Shown here: positions 35,307-47,664 of the stretch, one piece after another
Numbering within the stretch: position 1 is the stretch's first letter
How the letters are laid out: each line of letters opens with the position of its first letter
Assembly (NCBI GenBank): GCA_009767595.1
Contig: VSDK01017448.1
Location: forward strand, 345,348 to 409,347
Direction of reading: 5' to 3'
Length of the DNA stretch: 64,000 bases
DNA from: Symbiodinium kawagutii
Lineage: Eukaryota > Sar > Dinophyceae > Suessiales > Symbiodiniaceae
Program-made: the position numbers and the translations under genes
The notes under the pieces: model-generated
What the model was told of the DNA's origin: nothing
Database searches by the model: none
What the model saw: only the letters and a program-made list of their open reading frames with translations

Positions 35307-38300
35307 TGGTGTGTTGGCAAGGGTTGCATGGTGGTGTAGCATTGTTCTTTGTGCAGCACAGCCTGTGCAACGTACAAATCGTAGAGATATATAGATGAGA
35401 TAGTGTACGCATGTGTAAGCATTTTATGCTGATGCTATATGCCCCGCGGCCAGAAGTATTGGGTACTGGATAGTACAGGTCCAGGATTTTGAACAGCCAC
35501 CAGATCACTAGCAACCGTCAGCACGGGCCTGGTTATCTATCTCCTGACTCCTGCTGTGTGGAACGCTTAGGTGGTGTAGGTGGTGCTAATCTGTGTGACC
35601 ATGTGTATCCACAACTTGTCTTCATTTATACAAATCATGGTCGATCAGTAGTGAGTCCAAGCAGGATTTGCACAGGCTCAGTCCTGCTCGTAGCTAGAAG
35701 TCTGAAAAGGAGTGTAAAAAGAACAGTTTCGGTCAAAGATGGCAAGATTATTACAGCTACAGCTTAAGTTAGTCAAAATACTAGATTGCAAATGATGGCA
35801 AGATATAGCAAGTGACGGCAGAGTTGAAGAAATCCGCTCCCATCTTCATTGCACGGTTCTTTTGGGTGCCTGCCAGGGAAACATTTTGCACTGTATATGC
35901 ATATGCATGAAATCAAGTGTGCTGTACCAAGCAAAGCATAAGCTGGTAGCAATACTCGGTGATTCATTGAGGAATCGACGACCACAGTGGAGTCGACATG
36001 AAATCACTTTGAACAAAAATCGCCAAGGGAGTGCTCCCCATGGATCTGTCAAATCGATGTCGCATCGGTCCTTTGTTTAGCACTGCCCTTGTCTAGTGAC
36101 ATCATTTGGTAAACATTGTAGCAGATGACATCCGATAGCAACGTGCTAATTACTGTAGATACTGTAACTCGTTGGTAGTCCACTAAACTGTATGGACCAC
36201 AACTTCAGGCGTTGGCCTCCGGTTTGCTTTCCAGCCGAAGCGTTTTGGTGACGAACTTTCTGCCCGGAACGGATTTGGCGCCAGTGCTGATGCGTCAAGC
36301 CGAGGCAAGCCACCAGTCTCAATCTTGGAGATGGATCATGGATGAACCCCCATTGTGCCAAAAAAAACGCTGCTTGATTGCTTGATTCGCTTGAACGGCC
36401 GAAGTTCAAGAAAAAAGCACTGAGAATGATCATTCAGCACAATTCAATACATTTTCATACATTTCAACAGCCCTAGAGTCTAGAGGAACAAAAACTCTCC
36501 ATGTTCCCACCTGGCAACGGCACTTGGCAGGCTTTGAGTAGCCAAGGGGATTGTTTGTCCTTTGCAATTCAAGCTGAAGGATCCGGTTCCTTGGCGCCGA
36601 GGTGCATGCAACACGTGTGAACTCACGTGTGATTTTTTTCGGTGTGCAGAGGTGCAAGCATGGAGATGCAAGCGTGGCAAGCGTGGTCTGATTTGTGAGG
36701 CAATCTTCTGGCACTGCACCTGTGTGGTGCATCCACGCGCAGACCAGCAAAGCCAGAGCTGCGTTTACGATTGTGGTTGGCAGCACGTGCCGTGCAAAAT
36801 GCCACCGCATGTCCTTTCGGAGTATCACGCTTGGTAACCAAAGGCCTTAGAGAGGTTCAACTGCGAAGGAGAGAAAAGTCATGCGGCACCATGTGGCGCC
36901 ATGCTTCCATACACAACCAGATTGACAAGAGCGTTTTAGGTTGGCCCAGGATCATTTTTGCAGGCAAGAAAATCTATATATTATTACCGGATACCACAGG
37001 CATTCAGACGTGCTTGCTCTTGACATTTGTTTGAGTGCGGATGCGAGGCATCCAAGCCGAAACCATGTGGCCACACAAAGGGGTACAGTAGGAGGAAAGG
37101 TCTGGGTTGGATCACGGTTCGCTAAGGGGCGTCAGATGGAAAAGCGCTACCTTTCGCACTAAACATAAGTCCAGTGTTTTTGACGGAAGTCTTGCATGAA
37201 ACGTGGGCCCAGAGAGCTCATTTCCCTGCATGCCATACTCGATTTTGGAGCTACATGCGTGGCAGGCTCACGCTGGGTATGGGGATATGTGGCAGGCGAA
37301 GGGATTGCGGAGATTTTGCAAAAGGTGGAATTGCTTGCGCTTTTGGGACATTGCACAAAACGCTGCGAACGTCGCACAAAATCACAAATTGTATTCCGTG
37401 CTCCTGAAGGCTCTTGAAGACTTCAATGCATGTTTTGCAACGCTCTGACATGTGTTTTCCGTGACACATGCAGCATGGTGCGGCACTTTGTGTGCCTCAG
37501 GATCACTTTTTCTTGGCAGCTGCAACGCGTTTGAAGATGAATTCGCGTTTATGATTTGAGGAAAGGAAGGGGAAGAAGTCAAGGAGGAGATTTGCAAGAG
37601 ATTTTTCAGTGGGATGAGAGATGCCTAGAAGATTCCTGAGACTTGTGCGATAGTAAACAAGAAGCTTTAATCACACCGCTCACGCGCTTCAAGCTGTTAT
37701 CCACAGATAGCATGCTGATCGAAACTCATTTGTGTTTTACACGTATGCGCATGCCCACTAAGCAGAACCAAGTACGAAAGGGATCGAAAAGGGTGCTTAA
37801 CAAGATGTCGTTCCAGAGGTCTGGGGCACGTCCAAGACGTCCGGAACAGGAGGGGTAGGAGAGACACAGGGTTTCGACCCATAGCCAGATCTTGTCAAGG
37901 GATCGTGCCCAAGTCCTCTCACACGATCTGATACAGTGCTCTTGCAGAGGGTTTTGCACCACTCGTAATCGAGATTCGACATGTGCGTTGTGCGCCCATC
38001 GACTCTTTGGGATCTCTTGCCAGGCTGATTTTGATATATTTTGATGTGATCAGTCTTCACAAGTTGCATGGCTGTAAAGCATGTGTCCGTGAGCATTTGC
38101 GAATTCAAAGGCTGAGTGCAGCTAGCCCTGCGGATAGAAAGATCCTTGTGCTATGGCCAAGGGAGGACAACGAGGAGGACAGGGCAAATGCTCTGCGATG
38201 CCGAAGCGGTGGCCGAAAGTTCTCACACCTGGTGATGACTCTTGGCCGAGCTCGACAATTGAGCTTCGATCTTTTTCAGTTGGGTGCCTGCTACATCCTA

Positions 38301-39575
38301 CTCCTAGCATTGCAGCACATATTCGCGATGACATCATTATGTGCAATCAGGTGGTTCTAGGGCCAAAGGCCACGGAAGCTTTGAACGAAACATCAGATGT
38401 TGTCATCATCGGAAGCACGCCTCTACGGTAAAAATCCTCCTAATTCGTCAAAGCTCGGGGGAGGCTCAAAGCGGAAACTTGTCTCGTGGAAGCAATGATG
38501 TAAACGGCAGAAGCTGGGGAAAAAGCTTTCGCGGAACCTGGAACATGAGAAACAAAACTCAACTGCTCCTGCAATGTTGTTCTTTGCTTCAATCTTGCTT
38601 GGCATTTGAGCATTTTTAGCCAATTTAGCTATTGCTTTGCTACTGCAATTTTGCTGAATCATTTTTGCAGCCTTCCAAGAGTCGACTTTTCTCAAGGAAA
38701 CGCCGCAAGAGAAGCTTCCAGCGAGTTCGTTGCCAGTTGACCAAAGAGAGGAAGGGCCATGAAGGGCCGATTGAAGAAGGGTTGTTTGATAAGGTTTCAT
38801 GTCACTTGCAATCGCTTGCATTCACTTGCCTGTGGTATCCTTTGATTAGAATTGTATGATATGGTATGCATTATATGTGCATTATGTGCAATTCCTTTGA
38901 TATCCTTTGATTATCATGAACATCCTTTGATTTATTTATATACAATATAATTATCCTTTCATATCCTTTGATGACAATTGTATATAATGAAGTCCTGCGC
39001 AGGAGCCCTTCCTCCTGAAGCACGCGGTGATGGAGGCCCACACTTTGAAACTGCCAGTTCTGTGCCTTGAACGCTGCCATCGCCGAGGCATCAACTTGGG
39101 CCGAAGCTCATCAACACGAGACCGAAAGAACCCAAAGTCGGAGAGAGATCGTGGAATCCGTTTTGTCACACCAGGAGGTGGCAGAGTTTATCTCCCGCCA
39201 CTTGGAACTGTGAGAATCATGGTCACACTCTGCTACACTAATGGTATTCAACGTGCTCTTAGTTTATCCAAGTCAGACTCCTATGTGCATCATGGTGCAT
39301 CTCTTGCACTCGTACGTGGCAGTCATCCTTCGGAAAATACAGGGTGGATGGAAGACGTCGAAGGGTACCATAAGTCCATTCAACTTGAACATGCGCAAAG
39401 TGCTGCTGTATGCAACTTCGATGTTTGCTTGCACATCCATCAGCTGCAAATGCTTCAGGTAAGTAGTAACCTCAATGGGCAGTGGCGGATGTGGCGGAAG
39501 TTTCTAGGATAAGAACCCTATATGAAGAGAGTGTTGTTTGAGATGAAGTGATGGTGCGAATGATGGTTCAAAATA

Positions 39576-39576
<1 letters not shown>
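35307..39576. other. No gene assigned
   Basis: 35489-35760 might hold a C-terminal exon of the methyltransferase (TGSVLLVARSL), unproven. A protein-like frame at 38240-38430 (HIRDDIIMCNQVVLGPKATE) and one at 39030-39460 lack family motifs. A copy of the TAAGCAGAACCA word lies at 37757. A weak match to 61730-61780 (CAGGGTTTCGACCCA) is at 37867. Confidence 0.35.
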
Positions 39577-39640
<64 letters not shown>

Positions 39641-39645
39641 AATAA
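39577..39645. repeat. GAT trinucleotide microsatellite
   Basis: More than twenty GAT units, ending GATAATAATGAT. Confidence 0.95.
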
Positions 39646-39656
39646 TGATGATGATG

Positions 39657-39832
39657 GAGTTTTTTCTGTGTTGGTATGTGTTGGTGTTTTTTCTTTGCCA
39701 ATGTTTTTCTCTCCTCTCTAGTGTTTTTTCTCCGACTTTTTTCTTTACTAGTGTTTTTTTCCTTGCTGCTGGTGTTTTTCCTTTGCTGGTGTTTTTTTGT
39801 CTCTGTGTTTGTTTTTGCCGGCGATTTTTCGC
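39657..39832. repeat. T-rich imperfect repeat (GTGTTTTTTCTTTGC type)
   Basis: Irregular copies of TGGTGTTTTTTCTTTG, TCCTTGCTGCTGG and similar. The same sequence type fills 58425-58850. Hydrophobic Phe/Leu/Val frames over it are by-products. Confidence 0.85.
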
Positions 39833-40545
39833 TAATGGTGACGACATGCATAGCAGATGGGCTTCCAATCTGGAGCAGCCAACCCATATCAACACTTCCA
39901 TTCCCTTCCCATCCCAGCGAAACTTCCCCCCGGTTGGTACCACCGGCAACGTTGTAGTTGAACACACAGAATATCTACAAAAATCCATCAAAATGTTTTG
40001 CAACTTTCATTTTCCCTTGCGCCAAAGCACCCAGAACAGTACGCAGCTTGGATATGCTTCGATGCTCCTTTGTGTTCAGCAAACAAGATATGGTTTCCGT
40101 CGGCAAATTCTTGTGGCGTCCCCAACATAGAATTTGCACAACGGATAGAATGGAATCACCCCTGTGAGTTTACAATTAACGATCTCGCTTTCACTTGGCC
40201 ATTTCCCAACATTATTGGGCTGTTGACTTTGACACATCCATGAATCCATGAATGACAATGCTGCTTCATTGTCGGGGAGCAGTGTGGATGTTTGTTTTTG
40301 TTTGTATATAACTAACCTTTGCTTCATAGCATGGTTTGTTGCCCTGCTGAGGCCTGACCAGAAAATGTGCTATTTATGATCAAGGTGAACGGGAATCTGG
40401 GGAAATTGATGTTCAGGTGAACTTGATGTCAGGAGCGCCAATTCAAAGCGGGTTTTTCTTCGAGTTCGATCGAGTTGGAATCCTTGGAACATTCCCTTGG
40501 AACAGAGTGCATTTCTTGTTTCCTCGTTGCATTCGAGGAGCCTCA
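39833..40545. other. Candidate exon 40030-40200, otherwise no gene
   Basis: A + frame at 40030-40200 reads EQYAAWICFDAPLCSANKIW, then RIEWNHPCEFTINDLAFTW. It is protein-like but unidentified. It lies upstream of, and could belong to, the ubiquitin-like gene. Confidence 0.3.
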
Positions 40546-42441
40546 GCCTTCCGTGGCGCCGTTGATTCGGAGATGACAGTGGCAGAGTTGAAGCAGAGGT
40601 TGCAAGCAGACACTGGTGTCAAGGTTGGTTGGCAAGTCCTTTTGCTAGGCCTGGCACGCCTCCTACTGTAGGACTTTTTGCATTTTTTTGCCTCTTGTTT
40701 CCATAATTGTCATGCTTTCATGCTTCCCTGCCGCTTTTAATGAGAACAGTTGTGTGTGTGTGAGTGTTTGGCTGAGGGTTGCTGAAGAATGCTGAAAAGG
40801 CTTAAGAGGTCCAAAGCAACTATTAAAAACAAAACACAGGGCGTATACATGCTACAGTAAGGTCTATGTATACTTTCTGTGTGCTTGAATATGTATACTT
40901 TTTGCGTGCTGGCTGTTTCAAAACTGCTCCTCCCAATACTGCTGGCTCGTTACATTGTAGGCCGACTTGTGCAGGTTTGTACCGTTGCATTTGCTGTGAG
41001 TGATTAGGAAACGGATAGCACAGCACAAGCCACGTGTCTCGAGTGGCTTTGGGTGGGGGAGATGATGTTCAATGATGTTCGTGCTGCACATCCACCTTGG
41101 AGCGGAGCTGCACACAACGCGCATTCTGTCCATTTGTGGGGCGGGTGGGGCGGTGATGACACTCACTAGCTTCAAATGCGCATTTGTCAGTTTCCAAAGA
41201 TGGGTTTCAAATGCGCTTTCCGCTGGTTTTGGGAGATCAGTTTTCAAACATAAGTTGCCGATATAACATTGAAATGGGTGATTCCTTGCGATCTGCAAAC
41301 ACCGTGATTCCAACCGGCAAATGCCAGCTCGACTGACTTCAGTATCAATTTTGGTCAGCTGAACGAGTACTGTATGGTTTTCACATGTTTTCATGACCAG
41401 CCAGAGAACAACACAGAGCAACGCTCTGAGAAGATGCGTCATGTCGAAAATAAGAGTTTCGTGGCCTAACATGTTTGCCACCTCATCCACAGTGCTGGGC
41501 ATGCTGTTTGCTCCTGTTATCTCCTTTGTTCATCCCCGATTTGGCATGCATGTTATTTTTTTTCCATAGTTTTCCTCGCTGCAGGCGACGGGCTTGAGCT
41601 GGACAATAGCCAGAAGATGTCAGCTTACTCTGGAAAGCAGCTCCAGCGGCTGGAGATTCAGTTGCAAGTATTCAAATTCCGAGATTTCTTCGTCGAAGCG
41701 GCTTGCGGCGAGGATGCGCATGGTGCCACACTTTGCCTGCTAGAAGATGCACAGAGAGATGATTATGCTTCATCTTGCGTTGCTGCCTACAATTTGGGCT
41801 TCAACTCCGAACGGGCTAGAGAGGAACAGACCATATCCTTTAAGCTACTTGCTCGAACGCTTCCACTGCAGTCTGCGTGCCAACTTCTCGTGCATGCCGT
41901 GGTAGCGTCCTCGTCAGAATTGCAGCATCAGGCGGCCGTTGAGTTTGCGCGGCTATTCCATGAAAGCATGGAGAGTACAGAATGCTTGGAATCAGCTTGT
42001 AGCGAAGCTCTGATCTCTGGATGTTTTTCCGGTTCTGAGTTTGCGCATCGGCTCTTCCAGCACCTGAAACAAGTCAGATTCCCACAGCGGCCTTTGTCCT
42101 ACACAGGACCTCAAATACAGCTGAGACTACGTGATCCGGTCGAAGTAGGTCGAGAATACTTGGAAAAGTACATGGATTTCGGCCGATCTCTGCCGGCAAA
42201 TTGGCACTACCAGACGGTTACCCCAATTGCTGGGGACTTCAATCTTGCAGTACACATCCAAAATGAAGCACGGCGGGCTGCAACCATGCTAAGGCTACGC
42301 AAGAAGATGTCCTCAATGACCGAGAAGCTCACGTGGCTCATCATTTCGGATTCGGCCGAGACTTTTGCTGTGGTCGCTCGCCAAAATCTTAGATACCCTG
42401 TACTTTTCCAAGACTGTTCGATTTCTCCGTATCCACTGTAA
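40546..42441 (+). CDS. Ubiquitin-like-domain protein with uncharacterised C-terminal region
   Basis: Exon 1 ends at 40648 and encodes SEMTVAELKQRLQADTGV then VGWQVLLL. After a 936-nt GC-AG intron (40649-41584) exon 2 continues GDGLELDNSQKMSAYSG then LQRLEIQLQVF. Joined in phase 1 this is one ubiquitin-like fold: T-V-x-x-L-K, then LL-x-x-G-x-x-L, then the closing strand. About 270 further residues follow without a stop until 42441. That part is helical and Ala/Leu-rich (LARTLPLQSACQLLVHAVVA), later has RDPVEVGREYLEKYMDF, and ends in a region with LTWLIISDSAETFAVVARQN. I do not recognise this tail; a glycosyltransferase-like Ser-Asp-Ser motif is a weak hint only. It lacks a C-terminal Gly-Gly next to the fold, so it is probably a domain protein rather than a modifier. 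The 5' start is unresolved. Confidence 0.7.
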
Positions 42442-43609
42442 GAGTATGGAAGCGTGTCATCAATCCTACATCTCCCCTGTTGAACCTTAGTTTGTTTTTC
42501 ATGAGTGGAAGGCAGAGGCGCATGATTTAGGCAGTTTGGGGATTAAAGTATTGATCACTTGTTGGCCATCGGCCCACAACAAGCAACAGCCATCATCAGC
42601 CAGCTCCTAACGATTCGGTACGACGCTGCACAGGATCTCGTGCCAGGATACTGGTAGGCTGATGCGAAACATAGGGAACATCCTGGAACTTAGATCTGTG
42701 GAACACCCAGACGCTCCTGGAGCTTCGGATGAAGCACAACTGTCCTGGAAGCAATGGATGCAAAAGCATGGCCCAAGAATGCCCAAAACGCATACGAAGC
42801 ATGGCCCCCAGCAAGCCAAATGCGGTGGAAAGGGCCACGCCCAAGCACCAGCATTGTGGAAAGCGCAGTGCAAGCTGACCAGGCACAAGTACACTTTTTC
42901 TGGCATTAAGGCCGTTCGACAAAAAAGGGTGCTGGTTTTTACTTCTCCAATTTGCAGCAGGCATAGGCTGCATTCATCCGGGACCTCAACAACATTGTAA
43001 TTGTCGTTTAAAATTTGCTCTTATGCACCCATTGAAACGCAAACTCCCTTGTTCAACCTGCACGGTGTCCATGGCGGGATGCTTCAGATAGAATTCAGAT
43101 ATGGACCTGGACCTCAGCGGATGCCTTAGTGACTGGGTTGGACCTGCGGATGAATTGGGCAGAAGCACAGGGGGCCCCGGTGGCACCAAGATGCTCCCCA
43201 AGCACTGAGCCATGTGCCGACGGTGCCACAAGCGCGTCTATGCAATCAACTTTCTGCAGTGCCGTTGGAACCCAGAGGTTGTAATAGCTTTATTATATGC
43301 TTTATTACTTTGTGAAACTTAGTGGATGTTCTAAGTATGTCAATGAGTGGTCCTGGCTTGAATGGTATTCATGAGCGAAGCACGTCACCTTTCTGATATG
43401 GTCCAGCTAGACCAAGACCCAACCGGAATGTTTTGGAGTATCTGACAACAAAAACTATTTGATCGGCATATCGCCGCATCAGTCCCACATGCTCTTCACG
43501 GTGTCCATTTAGCTGTCGTGTGATTTATTGCTGTATGGGTCATACATGGGTCATAATTCGTAATTACTGTGTTTGATGCCTTGCTCCATGGCCTTTCCAT
43601 TGTGCCAAG
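42442..43609. other. No gene assigned
   Basis: A Lys/His-rich + frame at 42660-42960 (KQWMQKHGPRMPKTHTKHGP) is the only protein-like piece. No motif is seen. Confidence 0.35.
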
Positions 43610-43800
43610 GTCCGTTTGTCACCTTTGGGCTTATTTCCGGAAAACAAGGATATGTCAGATGCAGATGTTTTTTGTGGGATCGCTGAGCATCCAAAATTAC
43701 CTGCTGAGTACACTCGCATGGCCTTGGAATGTGCTGCTCGCTTATCCGGTTTCCCGGCATCACTTGATACACTTGGGGCGCTTCAAAGACACTTGGGGAA
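43610..43800 (+). CDS. Candidate exon, unknown
   Basis: After CCAAG|G the frame reads VRLSPLGLFPENKDMSDADV, then AEHPKLPAEYTRMALECAAR and LSGFPASLDTLG. It has good protein character and the AG|G acceptor context of this genome. The family is not recognised. Confidence 0.4.
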
Positions 43801-46230
43801 GTGCTTGGGGAGGGCAAAATTTGGAAGAATCCACTGAAGAATCCATGTGTCATGTTGTGTTTTACAGTACAGTAAGTTTTTGTTTTTCCAGTTGCGGCAA
43901 GAGAGCGCAGGATTCTACCTAGCCACGGCAGCCACGGTGGTTTTTTAGATTCCTGGAAAACCTGCAACTGTAGTCCGTAGGGAGTATGAACTACATACAA
44001 TTTCAATAATATTTGAATGTATCAAGAAGGCAATGGTGCAAATGACTGGAAAAAGGAACACAGCCATGCTATTTGTTGGGGGCTAGGCCATGTTTGGCCT
44101 TCCTTCGCAATTATTTGCACCACATGTGACCTCTCCCTATTCAAGTCTTTCTTGCATGTGTCAGGCGAGTTCCCGAGACCTTAGATATCCTGTGATATAG
44201 CATGGTTCTATCGCGCTACTCCATCCTTACACCCATTCTGGTGGTGCGCACTGGGCCCCATCCCTTTTTTCCAACGTGCGGACGAAGTGTCGTGCGCCAG
44301 TCCCCGTGGGAAAACATGCAGATGCCAAAGTTATTGCATTCTGATCGGATGGGATCTGTGAAAGCAGCGAGGGTGCGCAGGCATCAGGCAAAAACGGCGG
44401 GGAATGTGGCCGAGAATAGTCAGATTGTCCGAAAATATTTCATATGAAGTGTTTTACCGCAATGTGGGGCAATGTCTTCTGACATGTGTGAGAAGAAAAC
44501 GCGCAGATAACAACACGCTGGAAGAGAATCAAAACACAGCTGAGGCTATTTCGATAATGTTTGTCCTGTCCGGCAGATATCATTGTCGATTTTGAATGGA
44601 ATGTGCGTCAGGTTAAGTGCGCGTCGGAATATTGGTTGGCGAAAAGAAAGCTGTTTAAGAAAATGTGACACATGTGCAACAAGCGCCATGTGAGAAAGAA
44701 GAATTACCACACATATACTTGTCAGAATGCATGTCAAAGCTTGTGAGATAATGTGGTTGGGATAATGCATCAGAATATTGCTTAGCTGAAATGGAATGAG
44801 CTCAGCGTATATTCTTGGAATGTAGCACCTTATGGGGTGAAAACAGATAAGATGTCGGAATCAAAGTGGTTCATTTCAACATGGGGATCGCTGGAAGACA
44901 GCGGACTGAGGTAAGAGTAACTCAAGGGCTTTGGCGGCTGCATGCTGGTGTGCTGGCCACCATGATGCAGCGGTTCGTGAGCAAGCACTGGAGGCGACAG
45001 GTGTTGGTGGCTTTTTGGGCATGAAAATGAGGTCAAGAGCAGGTGAAATCGTGTCCTTGAACTGGTTACAGTATGTTACAGTCAGATCAATCAGTTTCTA
45101 TCATCCTGTGCAAGGTGCTGCAGTGCGTGGCCCAGGCGAGACTTGAGCTGGATTGAGGATGATTGAGGGCTGTCAATTGGTAGAAATCTAAGCTCAACAA
45201 ATGTGGCGTTGCTCGCATCGAGATTAAGTGGCTAAGAGGAATTGGTTTGGTCATACAGCAACTTAACATGGGAGTACACTTCATCAGGGGTAGTCTTCAC
45301 AGCCTTAAATCCCTTCTAAATCCCTGAAAAATCCCTGGCAAATCCCTCCCCAATCCCTCGCAAATGCCTGGCAACTTTTCCACCCCCCATCTCAGCTTTG
45401 GAAGAGAAGATCCAATCTGTATACAGCCCTGGGCCGTCATAAATTACGGCGTGTTTTCCCCACCATTTCTTTGTTTGCAACAAGTAGGTAAAGGTAGTCC
45501 TGCCCAGAGAACCAGGAAATTTCTACCGATCCATCATTCCTTTGTTTTCCCTGGTATTTCTGGTTTTGCCCTTACTAGATATGCTTCATATTTACCACAT
45601 CAAAGGATATGATCTATCAGTTTTATCTTTGCTTTGCTATGTTACTACCTTAAGTCCTACCAATTCCCTATTCATTCCCTCTTCATTTCATTCCCTCATT
45701 CCCCGTTAATTCCCAACTTTGGGACTCACCCCCTGAAAGACCAACATGTTTTTGCAAAAAAATACCATATTGATAAAGCAGAATCGTGCCGTATTTTGAA
45801 TCTTGAACTTGATTTTGCCTAGGTCTTAGCCTTGTTGGGAGTTACCTACGACTGCACCCAACATACTTATATCTACTACAGTTGTCGATTACTGTATTAC
45901 CTATTTGCTTACAGTATGTATAGGTGATAATATAGTGTATATAATAGTCACAAGTTCCAGCACTGACACTCATGACAAGGGAAAGATGAGGGTTGCTGAT
46001 CAGGGAACAGCGCCACCTATGACGCTCTCGAAGCGGTGCCAGGCAGGTGACCTACCTGCAATCCAGAGCATGTTGCAGAACTGGTGGGGCCGAGATTGCC
46101 ACGCGCGTCGCATCGGCCGAGAGATGGCCCGCAGTTGCACCAGTGAGGACGACCAGTTGTAGGGATTCAAAAGCGGAGACCATGGGGCTGTCCGAGCTAC
46201 AGGGAAGAATTATGGATGATCTGATCATGG
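43801..46230. other. No gene assigned
   Basis: Weak candidate exons at 44930-45145 and 46015-46080 (MTLSKRCQAGDLPAIQSMLQ, faintly like the start of an ankyrin repeat). A run of AAATCCCT words lies at 45305-45365. Confidence 0.35.
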
Positions 46231-46280
46231 TGTTGTGACGTGTTGTGATGTGTTGTGATGTGTTGTGACGTGTTGTGATG
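46231..46280. repeat. 10-bp tandem repeat (TGTTGTGAYG)
   Basis: Exactly five decamers. Confidence 0.9.
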
Positions 46281-46614
46281 TGTATATATGTGTTCTTATA
46301 TGTTGCGTATTGAATACTGTTGCTTATATCCTGAGTGGCAGAGTGGGACCCCATGAGACCCCATGATTCAGAGATCTAATGAGATCAGTTGATGTACAGC
46401 AACATGCAGCAGCGGCAGTGCTTGGTGGACCAGAGTCGAAGAGAGGATTCGCCCTCAGATCGACCTGATTGACTCATAAGAAACTGCCGAAGATCGCAGA
46501 AAAAGCGCTCGGATTCTTCAGCTCAAACCGACCCACAGGTGGTCGGAATTTACCAAGAATGGACTGCAGCACAAGCAGCGTGTTCATCTACTTTCCAGTC
46601 TTGAGTGCTGCATG

Positions 46615-46643
46615 TGCTAGAGAGAGAGGGAGAGAGAGAGAGA

Positions 46644-46676
<33 letters not shown>

Positions 46677-46690
46677 TGAGAGAGGGAGAA
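46615..46690. repeat. GA and GAGAGT microsatellite
   Basis: An AG run grading into GTGAGA units. Confidence 0.95.
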
Positions 46691-46761
46691 AGAGACTTGC
46701 AACAGGTAACTCAGAGGCTCAGAGTGCTACAGATCTGAATTGCTTCAACATCAGCGTGAGC

Positions 46762-47000
46762 ATGGCAGGTCGTCAGACTGAGAGACTTCATGACCTTTTC
46801 GGAAATTGGCCAACCTTGGCTAACTACCTTTGCTTGCAAAAAGACCAGAGGTTTGCTTTCTGCAACGAGGTCTCCTGGTTGGTTCAGGACTTCAAGATTG
46901 GGTTTGCTGAGCAGAGAGATACTGTGAGGAAGTGTGTTCGAGTAAGCTTTCGGAGGACTGATTTACAGACCCAGCATTGGCAGATTCTGCCACAGGCATC
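46762..47000 (+). CDS. Candidate exon, unknown
   Basis: Starts at an ATG and reads MAGRQTERLHDLFGNWPTLA, then EVSWLVQDFKIGFAEQRDTV. It is protein-like. A following candidate exon begins at 47123 after CCCGCAG|G (GQEYCQVPIARFVEVTELSP), with a decamer repeat between them. They could be 5' exons of the globin-channel gene, which is inference from position only. Confidence 0.35.
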
Positions 47001-47020
47001 AATGTCGAACTGCCACTTCC

Positions 47021-47080
47021 ACGATGTTCCACGATGTTCCACGATGTTCCATGATGTTCCATGATGTTCCATGATGTTCC
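47021..47080. repeat. 10-bp tandem repeat (AYGATGTTCC)
   Basis: Six exact-length decamers, three with C and three with T at position 2. Confidence 0.95.
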
Positions 47081-47291
47081 ATGCCATTTCTGCTTACATT
47101 TGGCTTAAACCCGCAGGGGCAAGAGTACTGTCAGGTTCCCATTGCTCGATTCGTAGAAGTCACCGAGTTGTCGCCCTATTTTTGTTTCACCGAAGTCCCA
47201 ATGTCTGAGCCGAGTGTTGGCAGTAGCCAAAGCAGCAGTCGCCAAAGCAATGAGGCAGGAACGGCTTGGAACTAGCTTGGTGTGGAGCTTG

Positions 47292-47313
47292 TAGGTGCAC
47301 CATGGTGCACCTA
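47292..47313. repeat. Perfect 22-bp palindrome
   Basis: Symmetric about CCATGG with arms TAGGTGCAC / GTGCACCTA and no loop. It may be chance or a regulatory dyad. Confidence 0.8.
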
Positions 47314-47397
47314 GGTACCGCTTGGAGCTGTGGCAGTTCCATGCATTTCCAAGATGGGATATGGATAGACAATGATAGACATGATACGAATGGTAGT

Positions 47398-47600
47398 ATC
47401 TCATGGTCTCAAGTTCCTGCTCCTGACGCAAAGCTTGAGGTGTGGGATGAGGGTTCACAAGAAGATCGAGGAGATGAAGGTAATGACGGTAATGATGTCA
47501 ATGATGGGGAAGAACAGACCGTGCAGACTGTGCTCGAGTCTTACAAACTGGAGCCTTGGCAGCCGGTGGTTGCACATGCCTTTGGACATTCTTGCTGCAA
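47398..47600 (+). CDS. Candidate acidic exon, unknown
   Basis: Frame SQVPAPDAKLEVWDEGSQED, then an Asp/Asn/Gly-rich stretch, then TVQTVLESYKLEPWQPVV. It could be an acidic linker, possibly of the downstream gene. No family is seen. Confidence 0.3.
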
Positions 47601-47664
47601 GAGTACGAACGGCTGCAAAAAATCTAAAACAAAAATCCGAAACGGATGTAGTTTCAGAGGACCA

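Noticed and set aside
37790..37880. Similarity to 61700-61790 as a dispersed repeat
   Set aside because: Only about 15-20 bp in common around CAGGGTTT(C/T)GACCCA; not enough to call a family.
39504..40003. Minus-strand His-rich and Ile-rich frames
   Set aside because: By-products of the GAT microsatellite and the T-rich repeat.
42240..42420. Possible fucosyltransferase-like motif in the ubiquitin-like protein tail
   Set aside because: Only a loose Ser-Asp-Ser resemblance; the basic donor-binding motif of that family is absent.
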